A DNA stretch of 64,000 bases from UBA668 sp041394605. Its GTDB lineage: Bacteria; Actinomycetota; Acidimicrobiia; Acidimicrobiales; Ilumatobacteraceae. The translations under genes and the position numbers were made by a program. Within the stretch, counting starts at the first letter, position 1; each line of letters opens with the position of its first letter. Below the pieces are notes generated by a model, which was not told the origin of the DNA, searched no databases, and worked only from the letters and a program-made list of their open reading frames with translations. The stretch is from positions 86,867 through 150,866 of the forward strand of contig JAWKHX010000013.1 in assembly GCA_041394605.1 (NCBI GenBank), in the 5' to 3' direction. Below are positions 36,425 to 49,690 of this stretch, one piece after another.

Positions 36425-36524
36425 CGTTCTCCGTTCTGCGGGCTGGTCAGGCGTTGGGAAGCCACGCTTCGTCGGCGGGTTCTCGGTGGCGTGGCGTACG
36501 GCGGCGTCGGCGCGTAGGTAGTGG

Positions 36525-38566
36525 TCAGTTCAGCTTGCCAAAGAGGTTCACTGGCACCATTTCATTGAACTTGAGGCCGGCGGAAGGCGTCGTCGTCGAG
36601 GCGGTGCTGCAGCACCGCCTCGACGATGGTGGACCGGACCATGTCCAGGTCGGCGGGACAGGGTGGCCGAGGTGGCAACGTTGAGGCCGGCCGGTCGGCA
36701 CGAGGCACCGGTTGCGGCTTCGAGGGCGGCTGCCAACCAGGCGGTGGCCTTCCCGTAGAGCGAACGTCCACCAGGTGGTGCCCCGCTCGCCGCGCACGGC
36801 GTGGTGGCGTCGGCCCGGGCCACGGGTGAGCAGGTGCGCACCTCGGCGAGCTTGTCGACGGCGCGGCGGCTGAGGTCTGCGCGGCCGGTTCCGCCCCAAC
36901 CAGTACTCGACGGCGCCTGGGCGATCTCCGCGCTCACGTGCCCGCCGGGGCTGGTCCAGCGGGCGATGCCGCGCTCCTCGGACGGCTTGACGGCGATCAC
37001 GCCGTCGCCAGTGGGCGTCGATCACCTCCAGTTGCGGCCGGCGAGCAGGAGGGGCGCGTACCCGTTGGCCGGCCGGGTGAGCGGCACGTCGTCGGGCACA
37101 TGCCCGATCTCGCTGCGGCCGTGGTGCACAACGAACAGCAGGAGGCGAGGGTGAACGCCGCAAGGAGTTCCATGAAGTGCCGTCGCCCGTAGTCCGCCTC
37201 GGCGGCGAGGCCGATGCTCAACATGCCGGCGCCGGTGTCCACCAGGTAGCCCTCATCGATCATGTGGGCGACGATCTCGGCGGCGTGGTCGGCGGCTGCC
37301 AGGCCAGCTTGAACGGGGTGCCGAGCCAGCCCTGCCACGTGTGCCGGCCGACCTGCCCCTCCTGCAGGGCGAGCGCCAGCACCTGCTGGCCGACGAGATG
37401 CAGCGGCATGGGTGGCGGTGTAATCGGCTCGACGAAGCCGTCGGCCCACAGCAGCAGTACCGCCGTGGCGAACAGCAGACCGGTGTCGTCGGTAGCGAGC
37501 AGGGTGAGGTTGCGGCGCGAGCCGGCGCGCCGGTAGCGCGTCGAGCCGCTGGAGCAGCGATGCCACCGATGGCGAGCGTCTGCACCACATGGTCGAGGTC
37601 GCCGACGTCGATGCCGAGCTCGAGCGTGGAGGTGGCCACGATCGCGCAGTCGGTCGCTTTGGCGAAGGCCTGCTCGGCCTGCCGTCGTTCGTCGACGCCG
37701 AGCGAGCCGTGGGACACGAAGGTGGTCACGTCGTGGGTGCGGAGCAGCGCAGCCAGCTTCTCGGCCCGGGCCCGGCTGTCGACGAACACGAGACCGCTTC
37801 GGCGCCCTGTGCAGGCGTGAGAGCACAGCGGCGTTGGCGAGCGAACCGACGTAGTCCCGAGCACCACCTCTGCCTGTGGCCCGGCTGAGCGGGTGGGTTG
37901 ACGACCGGGCCGGCCGTGCACAGCCGGTGGTCAACCAGCCGAGCACGTCGGTCGGGTTGCCGACCGTGGCCGACAGGGCAATGCGCTGCAGCGCTCACGC
38001 CCGGCCAGCCGGGATGCCTTCGCCAGTACCGCCGGCAGGTGCCGCATCCGCGATCGTCGTAAGCGAGGCGTGGGCCTCGTCGACGATCACGGTCTGCCGA
38101 GGTTGGCGAACCAGGCTCGGTGGTCGGCCGGTCGAGACCAGCATCGCCTCCAACGACTCGGGCGTGGTGAGCAGGATGTCGGGTGGGTCGGCCAGCAGCT
38201 TGCGCCGTTGAGGGCCGGGCACGTCGCCGTGCCACAGCCCGGCGCGCCGCCCCACCAGTTGCGCGTAGCCGTCCAGCCGCACGTGCAGGTTGTTCAGCAA
38301 CGCCGCAACAGGGCACACGGCCGACACCGTCAGGCCGCGCCAGCCTCGCGCTGAGCATCCGCGACAGCACCGGGAGGATGGCGGCCTCGGTCTTACCCAT
38401 GCGGCGGTGGGGGCCCATCGCCAGCATGGTCGCCGTGGAGGATGAAATCGATCGTCGCCGCCTGCAGCGGGCGCAAGGAGCGCCACCCGAGCGAGTTGAC
38501 CACATGGTGCTGCACCAGGGGTGCAGCAGGTCGAAGCCGGACTCCCTCCTCAGAGCTCCAGATCGA
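36525..38566 (-). CDS. brxHI: BREX type 2 helicase BrxHI (many frame breaks)
   Basis: A superfamily 2 helicase of BREX type 2. Recognisable pieces are SGFDLLHP and LVQHHVVNSLGWRSLRPLQA at the start, GKTEAAILPVLSRMLSARLA, DPPDILLTTPESLEAMLVST, and a DEAH-like box in VIVDEAHASLTT. The helicase C-terminal domain follows: VFVDSRARAEKLAALLRTHD, VSHGSLGVDERRQAEQAFAK, and AIVATSTLELGIDVGDLDHV. The end is DLDMVRSTIVEAVLQHRLDD and FNEMVPVNLFGKLN. Frames change about every 100-300 bp, so the start (about 38566, no clear ATG) is approximate. The size (about 680 codons) fits. It is the last gene of the six-gene BREX operon. Confidence 0.75.
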
Positions 38567-39859
38567 TGTCGTCCACGGTGTCGGCCGCACGGACGTTGCG
38601 CTCGACCTCGGTGAGTTCGCCGTCGGACAGGGTGAGCGTGTAGTCGGCGGATCGAAGTCCGCAAACTGGTCGACCCGGTCGAGCACGTCGGCAACGAGCT
38701 TCTTGAGGAACAGCCGTGGGGCAATGCCGGCGCAGCCACCCAGGTTGCCGGTGACGGCTCGGGCCAGCGTCTCGATGTGCGCGTCGTCGCAGGTGGCGCG
38801 CAGCCGCTGCCCGTGCTCGCTGCCGTCGGCGTAAAGGTCCCGCACCCTGCGGCCCACCTCGCACAGCGCGGCGATGTCGAAACCCGGCAGTCGCAGCTGG
38901 ATCGCGCGCGGGTTGTCGAATCGGACGTCGGTCGTGAAGTCGGTGTGCAGCCGTTGCGCCAGTGGCGGCAGACGTGAAGCGCCCTGCGGGCCGTCGAAGA
39001 ACGCAGGTGTGCCGGTGATCACCAGGTACAGCCCGGGGAAGCGCCCCTGGTCGATCTCGTCGATCAGCTGCCGGGCGCGCGTTGAGTGCCCGGTCGCGGG
39101 TGTCGGGGCGGACCCGTTGCACAGCGTCTCAATCTCGTCGAGCACCAACACCAGGCCGGAGTAGCCGGCGCCGCGCAGGATGGTCAGCAGACCCGCGAGG
39201 AAGGCAATAGCGCCGTCGTGGTCGAGGTCGCCACCGGATGCCCGCCTGCGCTTCTGCCGCCGCCACATGCGGTTGCCCGCCCAGCCAGGCCAGCAGGCCT
39301 TCCGCCGCAGCAGCGTCGCCGTCGGCCAGCGCGCGGCGGTACCGCCCCAGCACCGCCGAGGCGCGGGTGCTTGGGCAGCGACAGGCCGAGCCGGCGCTCG
39401 GCGAGAGCGGCGGTGGCGGAGAGCACGGCTTCGGGATCGTGAGCGTCACTGCGACGGCAGCGAGCGTCGTCGTTGAGCGCGTGAACCACGAGTCAACGAT
39501 GGTGCGCAGCGCGCCGCCCGACGGGGTGTCCTCCGGTGGTGAGGGCCGCTCTGCTGAACGGCGGTGAACGGTCTGGTGTTGGAGTGGGTCTCGCCTTCGC
39601 TGATCTGCACTTCGGCGGTGGCGAAACCACGCAGGCGTGCATGCTCGGCGATCCAGCGCACCGTGAACGTCTTGCCCGACCCCCACTCGCCGCGGATCGC
39701 CTTGAAGTGAGCGCCGCCGGCAGCCACCGTGTCCAGTTCGTTGCCGACGGCGGTGGCGAAAGCGCTCGGTGCCGACGGTAGCGCGTCCAACCCCCGCTGG
39801 GGCACGGTGCCGCGGCGAAGTGCGTCGACGATTTCGCGTCGGCGAACTGCCGAGATCAC
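38550..39859 (-). CDS. brxD: BREX type 2 ATPase BrxD (frame breaks)
   Basis: GTG start overlapping the pglZ stop (GTGA). About 436 codons. The N-terminus REIVDALRRGTVPQRGLDAL leads to Walker A in IRGEWGSGKTFTVRWIAEHA, then AEVQISEGET, and Walker B in GLVLVLDEIETLCNGS. Further landmarks are RARQLIDEIDQGRFPGLYLV, ITGTPAFFDGPQG and ARAVTGNLGGCAGIAPRLFL, all typical of the BREX ATP-binding protein BrxD. Frame changes fall near 39560-39590, 39400-39500, 39230-39260, 39085 and 38650. It probably works as an AAA-type ATPase with BrxHI. The last part reads ERNVRAADTVDDIDLEL. Confidence 0.8.
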
Positions 39860-42533
39860 TGCCCGACCTCGAACTGTTGGCGCAGCAGTTCCACGTTCAG
39901 CTCCACGGTCGTGCCGGCACGGCGAGGATCTCGGCGCCGTCGATGTTCACCAGTCGCTGCACCAGCGTGAGCGCCATGCTGGCTGATCAGCCAGTTCACC
40001 GAGCCGCGCCGCCGGTGCCGGCAGCTCGATCGTGCCGCCCTGCGCCGCCACGGCGGTGGGTAGCGGCCGACACGATCGTCGTCCATCGGCCGGGGCAGCC
40101 ATGCGCCGGTGGCGTTGCCCCTGGAACGTGGGCGAGGCGAACAGCCCGCCGAGCCAACCTTGCTGCTGAAAGCCGTCGTGGGGGTCGACGAGATGGCGGG
40201 TGTGGTCGGTGCGGAGGGCGACTCCACGTCGGCCGGCTCGAAGAGTTCGCTCTGGCCGACAGTGGTGGGCCGTCGCACCACCTTGGGCGGGGACGGCAGC
40301 GGGGGCTGCGCCGTCGCGGGCACGTCGTTGCCGCTGCCGGCCCGCAAGCGGGCAGCAGCAGCGGCCGGCGTTCCATCCTCGGGAGCACCCGTGCCAGCAC
40401 GGTCACCGGCACAGCCACCTCGTGCAGGGAGGCGCCGCCGTGGTAGCCGTACTTGAAGCCGCCGTAGCGCAGCCGGTCGTCCACGGCCAGCACGGCCGTG
40501 CCGCCCTTCAACACCCGCGGCCCGTGCACCTCGATCTCGTCGGGTTGCACGGCGCCGGTGGCACGCCGCCAGCGCTCGCCACCGTCGGTGTGGGGGCGGC
40601 TGGCGGCTCCCTCGCCGTGCAGCACATGGCCATGATCGGCGGTCAGCACCACCACCCGGTTGGCTTCGGCCGCTGCGTCGAGGATCCAGGGCACCGGCCC
40701 GAGCGATTCCAACGTCCAGTCGACCCGCACCTGGTCGCCGCGGGACAGATGGTCGTCGACCGAGTTCACCACCACACCCACGACGCGTTGCGCCGGGTCG
40801 AGGAGTGCCGAACGAACCGTGTCGGAGAGGGCCGAACCGGCGGGGGCCACCAGTTGCGCCTTGTGGAACAGCACGGGTGCCTTGTGCCCGGCCGACGCGG
40901 TGCGCAGGCCGGGATGGTTGGCGAAGCCGTTGCGTTCTTCTGCCTGGCCTCCCTCGATGCGGGCGCCGGCCAGCAGCGAGGCCCGGCTCACCTCGGTGAC
41001 GGTCGGCAGCATCGCCACACCGACGGGCCAGCCCGGGACGTCGACGGGTGCGGCGGGGGTCCAGCCGTCGTCGGCGATGTCGCGCAGCAGTTCGTAAAGC
41101 ACGTTGAGTGCCATCCCGTCGCACACCAGCACTACCACCGGCTGGGCGGCGGCCACGGGCGCGACGACTCGGTCGAGGACCTGCTCGATCGGCACGATGG
41201 AGTCGTTCGGCGCCGGCTCGCTCGCCGACCAGGTGGCGAGGTGGCGGGCGAAGGCGAGGTCGGTGGCCCGCTGCTCGACCACGGTGCGCTCGCAGATCGC
41301 CGCATACGCAGTTGTGATCGTGACGCGCTGCTCGGCGTCGACCAGGGCACGCCGGGCGGCTTCCACCCAGGCGCCGTCGCTGGCGTACGCCTGCAGATGC
41401 GCCGCCACGGTGCTCGGCGCGCTGCGGTACTCGGCGCGCCGCAGCAGCCGCACCGCGGCAGTGGCCGCGGCGAGGCGGCGGTTGCGGCGGCTGCCCTGCC
41501 GGTGCCGGGCGAGTGCGGCTACGGTGGCCTCGGCGTCGGCCACCCGGCCGGCCGTGATCTGTGCAGCGAGTCGCTCGAGGCGCAGCTCGAAGCCGGACGG
41601 CAACAGGTCCGACAACACCGCCAAGTCGGCCACGGCGGCTTCGTGGAGGATCTGCTCCGCACGGTCGATCCACAGCGACGCGGCGCCGTGACAGAGCATC
41701 GCCGTGGCCGCGGCGGCCCACGCCGCAGCCGAGCGCTGATCGACGGTGTCGCGGCCGATCGTGCCTTCGAGGCGGACGCGCCCGAGCACCTGGCTCTGGG
41801 CGAGGGCCGTGTCGTCGGTGGGCTCCCACAGCGCGCCGGCGACCAACCCGAGGGACACGAGATCGGCGGCTCGCCCGCCGGCGATCAGCTCCACCAGCAC
41901 GGCGGTGGGTGCGGCCCCGTGGGCCCAACGGCCGGCCAGGCTGGCCCGCCGCTCGGGGGTGAGCGCCGCCACTCGGGCCGGCACCCCGGGGCGTTCGGCG
42001 ACGGCGAGCACATCGGTCAGCGTCGCCGGGATGTCGGTGAACCCGAGGCGTGCGCCGTGCCAGGCGCGCCACGCCGTCTCCAGGTCGAGTACGCCAGGCA
42101 CCGGTGCCTCGCGTGGCCAGCCTCCGGGCGGCGCCAGCTCGATCAGCTCGTCCACCAGCCAGCGCTCGCTGCGGGTGAGGGCGGGGTCGAGCACCGCGGC
42201 CCGGAATAGCCCAAGGACCGAGGTGAACGGGTCGAGGGACACCACCCGGCCCTTCGCCAGCCGGGCGACGACATCGGGCCCGAGCTCGCTGTCGCCGCAC
42301 CCGGTGAGCAGCATCACCACCTGGTCGTTGTCGGTGCGCTCATGCTCGGCGAGCGCCTCCCGCACGGCGAGTGGCGACGGGCAGGGGACGATCCGGATCG
42401 GCACGGGCCCGTCGAGCGTGTCCGGCCCGGCCCACACGGGGTCCACCCGCACGGCGATCGCCAGGCGTCGGTCCTCCTGGCGGCGCACGGAGTTCACGAG
42501 CGCCAGGAGTTGCTGGGCATCAGCGGCCGGCAT
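39856..42533 (-). CDS. pglZ: BREX phosphatase-like protein PglZ (frame breaks near the C-terminus)
   Basis: About 892 codons. Intact from the ATG to about 40390, then several frame changes to the end (WLISQHGAHA, then TTVELNVELLRQQFEVGQ). The core has alkaline-phosphatase-superfamily motifs: VVVLVCDGMALNVLYELLRD (metal-binding Asp), GVAMLPTVTEVSRASLLAG, VVVVNSVDDHLSRG and RVVVLTADHGHVLHGEG (Asp-His metal site). PglZ is the signature protein of all BREX systems and is needed for phage exclusion and host DNA methylation. The long N-terminal helical part is specific for type 2. The ATG lies inside the end of pglY (14-bp overlap) and the stop overlaps brxD. Confidence 0.88.
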
Positions 42534-45500
42534 CCGGGCCCTCGTCGATGGTCCACCGCAGCTGCAGCCCGACGGCCTGCAGCTGCTCGGCGATCGCGGT
42601 CAGCTCCTGCTCGGCTCGCTGGCGTGCGACCGTCGGCGGCGACGACGACGCGGGCGTCGCCGACCCGGAGGCGGCTGCCGAGCCGCCCGCGGGCGCGTCC
42701 GCGGACGCGCCCCGTGCGGCCTTGGTGATGAGCTGGGTCGCAGCGGCCTCGGCCTCCCGCAGGCGGGTGACGAGTGCGATGGTGGATTCGTCCGCGTTGG
42801 CCGCTTCCTGCAGGCGGGCGCGGATCGCATGCGCATCGGCGGCGAATTCGCCTCCGAGCGCGGTCGCTTCGCGCAGCAGTTCGAGGTTGGCCCCCTGCAC
42901 GGCGGCGGTGACCGATGGTGCCTGCTTGATCGAGGTGCCGAGCGCCGTGGGCGTGGTCGGCACGTCGAGCTGGGCGAGAGCAGCTGTGGCCTTGTCCGGC
43001 GAGAGATGCAGGCGCTGTTCCAGCCGGGCGGCGGCCTCGGCCGAGCCTGCGGGGCGACGTCTCCGGCAGATCGACCACTGCCCCAAGGCGCTGCAGCGGG
43101 TGGGCAGTTCGCGGATCGACTCCGCGCGGTTGCCGATCAGGTCCCGGTGGATGCGTTCGTTGAGGTCGGCCACCGAGGTTGCCGAGCGCAGGGTGCTGGC
43201 CACCACGATGCCCATGTGCCCGGCGCGCTGCAGCGCTTCGGCCCACACGTCGTCGGCGGGGAGTTCCTCCGAGCGCAACTCCCAGTCCGCGCCGAGCTTG
43301 CCGATGTCGGGCTTCACGGTGCGGCCGCCGTCGACGAAGGAACGGTTGGTCGCGGCGGCCACGACGAGGATCACCAGGTCCGCCACGTCGGGGGAGAGGC
43401 CGCGGCGGTCGGAGGGGGTGTCGGCGCCGTCGAGCCAGGAACGCATCACGCGCACGGTAAGCGTGACGGTGGAGGTTTCGGCGCGTCGCCGCTCCACGAG
43501 ATCCAGCCAGTGCTGCAGGTCGACCACGAAGTGGGCGGGGTGCATCGTGCCGAGGCGCAACGGGCCGGCCACCTTGGTGAGCACCCGCCGCAGCGGCGCC
43601 TCCACGTTCTCCAGCCGGCCGTTCGGTTGGCCGAGGGCGGCGGTGACCTGGGTGAGGGTGTGGCGCAGGTCGGCGGCCGTGATGCGCTCGGTGAACTCCG
43701 GGTGCTTGGGGTAGCGGTAGGAGAACATCTGGTCGGCGATGCCTTCGGCGTAGCTGCGCAGCGTGGTGCCGGTGGGGGGCCGCAGGTGCAGCGCCGGGTC
43801 GAGCGAGGCGAACTGGTCGCCGGGCTGGAGCTGGTTGTCCACCGTGCCGGTCTGCGGCTGGTCGATGCCGTAGGCCTGACGCACGATGGCGCACTCGTTC
43901 GGCGGTGGCGGCCCGTTCGTTGGCAAGTTGGGAGCGGGCGAGCGGCCGGTCGGACGGGGAGAGGTGCGCGGCCAGGCGTTCGAACGTCTCGCCGGTGAGG
44001 ATGTACTCAGCCGCACCAGCTTGCCCAGCAGGGTTTGCGAGGCGCTGCTGAGGAAGTTCGGCAGCCACACGCCGGTCCACTCGGCGGGCCGGTCGCGGCG
44101 GTAGAGTGTCCACGCGGGCGCGGTCGTCCTTCGGGCCGAACTCGCCGACGTCCCACGGGAAGTCGATCACCAGCTTCAGCTGGCCCCGGAGCGGAACGAG
44201 TCGTCGGGCAGTTCGTCGGGGTTGCGCACATTGGCGAACACCACGTCGATGGTGCGTGTAGTGCCGCGCCACACCAGCTCGAGCTGCGGGGTCAGGGTGT
44301 CGCCGCCCTTCATCTCCAGCATGTCGCTCAGCAGGTCGCGCATCCGGCGGCGCCGTTCGCCGTCGTTGTCCACCACCCGGGCGGCGTCCACGATCGGCGC
44401 GGTGTCGATGCCTTGCAGCACGACCGCCACGGTCGGGTCGTGGTCGTCGTCGCCGAGGCGCAGTTCGCCGATCTCGGCCACCCAGCCGCGCAGCTTGTCG
44501 AGCACCTGCTGGCGTTCGGCGCCCGGCACGAAAGCGCGCACCACCCCGGCGTTGAGCGCGGTGAGGCGGCTGACAGTGAGCGCGCGCAGCGGGCCGACCT
44601 CGGGCACGAGCGCGGCGACGAGCAATGACTTGGCGAGGCGGGCGTCGGTGACGTACTGGTGCTCCACCGGCACGGTGGTGGCTTCCTCAGGGGTGAGGAG
44701 GTGGGTGCGCAGCAACAGTGGCTGGAAGCGTTGCGTCCACATGCGGGAGGCCTGCTGGAACTGGGCGCGCATCACCTCGGTGAGTGGCTGCTCGCCAGAG
44801 TTGATGGCGTCGAACAGGTCGCCGAGGGGGATCAGCTGACCCACCTGCAGCCGGTCCCGGTTGTCCACCAGCAGTTGCAGCATCACCTTCAGCGCGGTGC
44901 GTTCGCGCTGCATCGCGCCGGACAGCGCCACCAGCGCGTCCACCAGTGCGGGCGAGAACGGGTACAGGCGGCGGAATGCGTCGAGGTCGCCCGTGTCGGT
45001 GAGCAGCACGTCGCGTTCGCCGCGCTCTTCCAGCTGGCGCTTCACCAGGGCGAAGGCATCGTCGAGCTGGTGGCGGGCGGCGTCGGAACGCGGGCGCAGC
45101 AGGCGCTGCGCGGCGATGGCCGGCAGGTTGCGGTCTTCCAGGGTGATGGTGTCGAAGCGGCCCTCGGAGTGGCGCAGGATGTCCACCGCCGTGAGGGCCT
45201 GCGCGCCGGGCACATGGTCGCCGACGAGTTCGCGCAGGTCGCGCTGGCGGGCGATGAAGCTGACGATGGGAGCGGGTCGCTTCTGCGCGTCGCCTTCCAC
45301 CAGCTTCACCACCTTGGCGCCCTCGCGGCTGACGAAGGCGACGTCGCTCATGCGCGACGCCAGCCACAGCACCAGCTCGTCGAGGAATAGCACGACGGCG
45401 TCGTAGCCGAGCGAGCTGGCATGACGGCTGATGGCCTCCAGCCCGTCGTCGATGGGCACGAACCCGTGCGCCGTGGTCTGCGCCTGGCCGGGCAGGGCGC

Positions 45501-46173
45501 GGTAATGGCTGCGCAACAGGGCGCTCACCAGCAGGTCGTGTTCGGCGGAGGTGGGGGGCGCGGCGAGGGCGGCCTCGAACCGTTCCGGCGTCCATTCGGC
45601 GCCGAGGTCGCCCCAGTCGTCGTCGGTGTCGCCGTCGCTCAGCAGGCGGAAGAACACCTCGTCGCCCAGTTCGCCGCGCTTCACCACGGCGTCGTCGAGC
45701 ATGCCGTCAGCCAGGTACACGGCCGGCAGCGCGGCCTCTGGGTGCAGTGCCCGCACGTACTCCACGTAGTCGCCCAGCACCACCTGCTCCAGCGAGTCGG
45801 CGCCCACCGCCTGGTACGGCACGAGGAGGAAGTTGCGGCCGGCCAAGCGGTCGCCGTACTTGGCGATCACGGGGGCAAGCTCGGGCTTGGCCCGTGCCGC
45901 CGGGTGGCCGCGGAGCAGCAGGTGCAGCACGGCCATGAAGGCGGACTTGCCGGCGCCGAAGCTGGCGTGTAGGTAGCTGGACTTGCTCGTGCGGTCGGCG
46001 ACCGAGGAGGTGATGAGCGACAGCGCGAGGTCGAAGCATTCGGCCAGCTGCGGGGTGACCACATAGTCGGCCAGCGTGCGTTCCGGCTGCTCGATGGCGG
46101 ACTTGAGGCTGATGACGAAGTCGCTCTTGTGGACCTCTTGGGGGATGTCGATCAGTTCGGAGAGCAGGGTCAT
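42520..46173 (-). CDS. pglY: BREX type 2 ATPase PglY (frame breaks near 43950-44180 and 43065)
   Basis: About 1,217 codons. The start MTLLSELIDIPQEVHKSDFV and ISLKSAIEQPERTLADYVVT is characteristic of PglY. Walker A is LHASFGAGKSAFMAVLHLLL and Walker B AVVLFLDELVLWLASRMSD. The C-terminal half (DQMFSYRYPKHPEFTERIT, LRRVLTKVAGPLRLGTMH) continues in a second frame and ends LQLRWTIDEGPDAGR. Frame changes lie near 44175, 44090, 43955 and 43065. PglY is an ATPase required for Pgl/BREX type 2 immunity in Streptomyces. ATGA overlaps couple it to pglX. Confidence 0.88.
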
Positions 46174-49100
46174 GTCGTTCGCCGTCTACCGCGTGCGGTG
46201 GGCGCCGGGCGCCAACCTTCGAGGTCGTCGTGGGTGAGGTGGAGGGTGCGGGCTTCCACGTCGAGCAGGCCGGCGATCTGGCTGCCCGGCCGGTTCAGCG
46301 CGGGGTCGGTGTTGGGTTCGTCGTACCACTGGCGCAGCCATGGCGCCAGTTCGGCCAGGCCGGCCAGCAGCGGGTCAGCCCGGCCGGGTCGCGCCGTCGC
46401 GCTTGGCGCCGAGGTAGAAGGTGGCCAGCGCCCGGGCCCGTTCCAGGTGGTTCCATCCGGCCCAGCCGACCACCAGCGACGGGTCGGTGTCCGTGGAGGC
46501 GCCGGGGTAGGAGATGAACCGTTCCTTGGGCACGTCGAGCTTCGCGGTGCGTCCAGCCCACACCCGTGAAGTCGGCGTTGGCGTAGCGCGGCGGCACGGG
46601 GATCTCGCCCACGGCCTCGCCGGCGTCTTCCCGCCGTTGCAGCGCCCACGTGTGGCACCACTGCGCCCACTTGCGCAGGCCGGCCTCGGTGTAGCGCAGC
46701 GCCGCCAAGTACGGCACTGCTCACCCTTCACCAGGTCGGCCACCAAGGCCGCCACGTCCACGTCGTCGCTTCCGGCGTAGATGCGGGCCACACCCATGAA
46801 CTCTTCGTCGGCCCGTGCCAGGGCGGCCAGCCGTGCGGTGGAGGTGATTGCCGGTGTGGGCCAGTACGCCGGGCTCTCCAGCCGGTCGAGCAGCCAGGTC
46901 TTCAATGCCGCCTGCTGCTGCTCGGCCCAGGGCGTGGTGTTCCACCGCCGCTTGTACTCCGGCCGCTCGATCAGCACGATCTCGGCGTTGGTCTCGATCA
47001 CCTCGATCCGCCGCTCCACCAACGCACGGTACTCCGCCGGCCAATGCGCCGGCGGTGCAGTGATCGGCGTGGACCCATGGCGGGTGAACCAGGTGGTCGC
47101 CCTCGCCGGCGGCGACCTTGCGGGCCAGCACGATCTCGAACGCCCGCTCACCCAACGCCAACGGCGGCTCCTCCACTGCGACGAGGTCGTCGTCGACCAA
47201 CCCGTAGTGGCGGTAGACCTCCCAGTCGAGATGTTCCTGCAGCCCGATCATCCGCCGACGAGTGAGTTCCCACTCGGCCTCCGCTGCAGCCAACGCATCG
47301 GCAGACGGGGCGGTGTGCTCGGCGATGGCGGCTGGCGACAGTGATGCCAACTCTTGCGCAGCCGAGTCGAGTGCGACTGCCGTCGCCCTCGGCATTGACC
47401 TGGGCAGCGGGAACGCCTGCAACTTCGAGCCGTCGAGGTCGTAGAAGTTCTCGAACGGGTCGGTCGTCTGGCGAGCGCCCTTGGCGTCGACGGTGCTGCC
47501 CTTGTTGTGAGCCACCTGCTTCAGCCAGAAGCAGGCCGTCGACGAGTTGAGCACGCCCACAAGATCGAGGTGCTCCTCCTCCGTTGTCCCCGCCGGCAAC
47601 TTGATCACTTGAGCCGTTTGCTTGAAGACGGTGCCCCCTCTGTCCAGAACGAAGTGGTTGTGAGTCGCAACGCGGGGGCACGCAATGGACAGGGGGGTAC
47701 GAAGCCGGTGCAGAGCAATCTGATGCCACTCCCACCACGGTCGGCCCTCGGCGCGGTAGGTCAACTTGGAGAACGTGGCGCGTGCCCACAGCGTCGTGCG
47801 GAACGGCCACAACCTCCTCAGGGTTTCGATTTCAGTGTCAATGTTGATGACGTGCTCGTCCTTGTACGGGAAGAACGACCACTCAGATTCGCTGATTCTC
47901 CAGTCGCGAATCGTCTCGCCCACGACCACCATCCGAAGTAGCCCGGGGTTCATGAGCGCTCGCGCGTGTTGCCTTCTGCTCGCGAGTAGAGCGTCGTCTG
48001 CGTTCGTCTGCCCCGTGTAGCCGATGTGTTCGATCGCCTTGGACAGTCGGCCCCGGTCGTCTTCAAGGCGGTCCTTCAATTCGGCGCCGCCGCCGCCTCC
48101 GATACTCCAGGGGTGGGTGTGCAGTCGCCTTCGCTCCAGGTCAGCCACGCTCACGAAGTCGGTCGTAACACCGGGGCGATCGAGCGTGTCGACGATGCTC
48201 GTCCAAACCAGGCCTTGCGCCGCGTCCGCGGGTGTGCTCGGCTCGCCGCGGATGCCCATCACGGCGCGCACGGTCGTCAACCGGGGGCGGCGGCTGCGGC
48301 CGAATACGATCACGGTCGGTGTGCCGTGACCGGGGATGTAGGCGCCGCTGGTGTCGATGAGGTGGGTGAGGTCGTGGTTCGGCAGCCACTGCTCGATCAG
48401 CTTGCTGCCGAACTCGCGCTTCATGAATGAGTTGGCGGTGATCATGCCGACGAAGCCTGCACGCTCGCGATCACCGTCGCCCTTGCGGGCAAGCTCCCAG
48501 AAGCGCTCCGTGAACGGCACGCCGAGGGAGTACTGCCGATGGCAGGTGGCGTACTTCTTGCGGTACAGGGCGTTCAGCGCCGGGTCGCGCACCACGATGT
48601 AGGGCGGGTTGCCTACCACGCACGCCCACTGGCGCGACAGCAGGGTGCGGGCGGCCTCCAGGTCTTCGGTGGAGTAGCCGTGCGCCGCGGCGGCGGTCAC
48701 GTCGTCGTCCTTGCCGATGCCGGCCAGGGTGAGCTGGGTGACGGAGTGCAGCAATGAGTCGCCGACGGCGATGTTCACCGGGTAGGTGGGGGCATCGGCC
48801 AGGCGCCGGTCGCCGCCCGCCTGCAGCGCCGCCACCAGCAAGCGGAAGCGGGCGATGGCCGCGGCGAAGGGGTTGATGTCCACCCCTGCCACGGCGTCCA
48901 GCGAACGGCGGGCAAGCTCTCGGCGGTTGGTGCCCGGCTCGGCATCCACCCACCGTTCGAACAGGCGGTGGAAGGCGCCGAGCAGGAAATGGCCGCTGCC
49001 GCAGGTGGGGTCGATCAGGTCGGTGTAGCGCAGGCCGAACGTCTTGAGCGCCGGCTCCAGCGTGTGGTCGAGGATGAACTCCTCCACGAACTCCGGGGTC

Positions 49101-49690
49101 TGCAGCAGCGCGAACTGCTTCTTCGCATGATCCGACAGATCCTGGTAGAGGTCGCCGAGGAAGCGGGTGTTCCACGTGGGGTCGGCGAAGTCGTGGGCGA
49201 TCTCGCCCGTCGCGGCATCGATGCGCTGGAAGTCCGCCAGCAGCTCGCGTGCCCCGTCCGCCGACGGCTCCAGCAGCCACAGCGGGTTGTGCGCGCCGAA
49301 GATGTCGCCCGTGGCCGGCAGGCCGGCGTACTCGGTGAACACGTGCCGCAGCCAGTGCCGGTCGTCGTGCGCGGGGAAGCGGCGCAGGTAGTCGGCCCGC
49401 TGCTCGCGGGCCAGGTCCCGCCGGTTGCCGGGGCCGGCCAACAGGGCGTCGGTCACCAGCCCGTTGTCCTCGCAGAACCTCACGAACACACACCCCAGCA
49501 CCCAGCTGACCGCCACCTGGGCGAACACGCCCTCCGCCCACTGCGGCAGCGGCAACGAGGTGCGGCCGGCAGCGATGGCGCGCTGGTACTCGGCCTCCAG
49601 GGTGGGCCGGTCGGCGTGGGCCCGCAGGTCGTCCACCAGTGCGTTGGTGCGCTTGCGGGTGTCGGCCAACAGGGCCGCAGCAACGATCAT
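46170..49690 (-). CDS. pglX: BREX type 2 adenine-specific DNA methyltransferase PglX (C-terminus frameshifted)
   Basis: About 1,174 codons starting MIVAAALLADTRKRTNALVD, directly after the pglW stop (TGATG overlap). The SAM motif is LIDPTCGSGHFLLGAFHRLF, then VAGVDINPFAAAIARFRLLV, and the catalytic motif IV NPPY is in CVVGNPPYIVVRDPALN, the mark of N6-adenine methyltransferases. GFVGMITANSFMKREFGSKL is also typical. The frame is open to about 47110; later pieces (ITAPPAHWPAEYRALVERRI, ALARADEEFMGVARIYAGSD, VPYLAALRYTEAGLRKWAQW, GWAGWNHLERARALATFYLG, RPGSQIAGLLDVEARTLHLT) follow in other frames to the stop at 46170. It marks host DNA as self and is central to restriction. Confidence 0.9.

Noticed and set aside
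40200..42209. Long forward frames (669-750 residues) across pglZ and pglY
   Set aside because: These are antisense shadows of BREX genes with well-conserved reverse-strand motifs.
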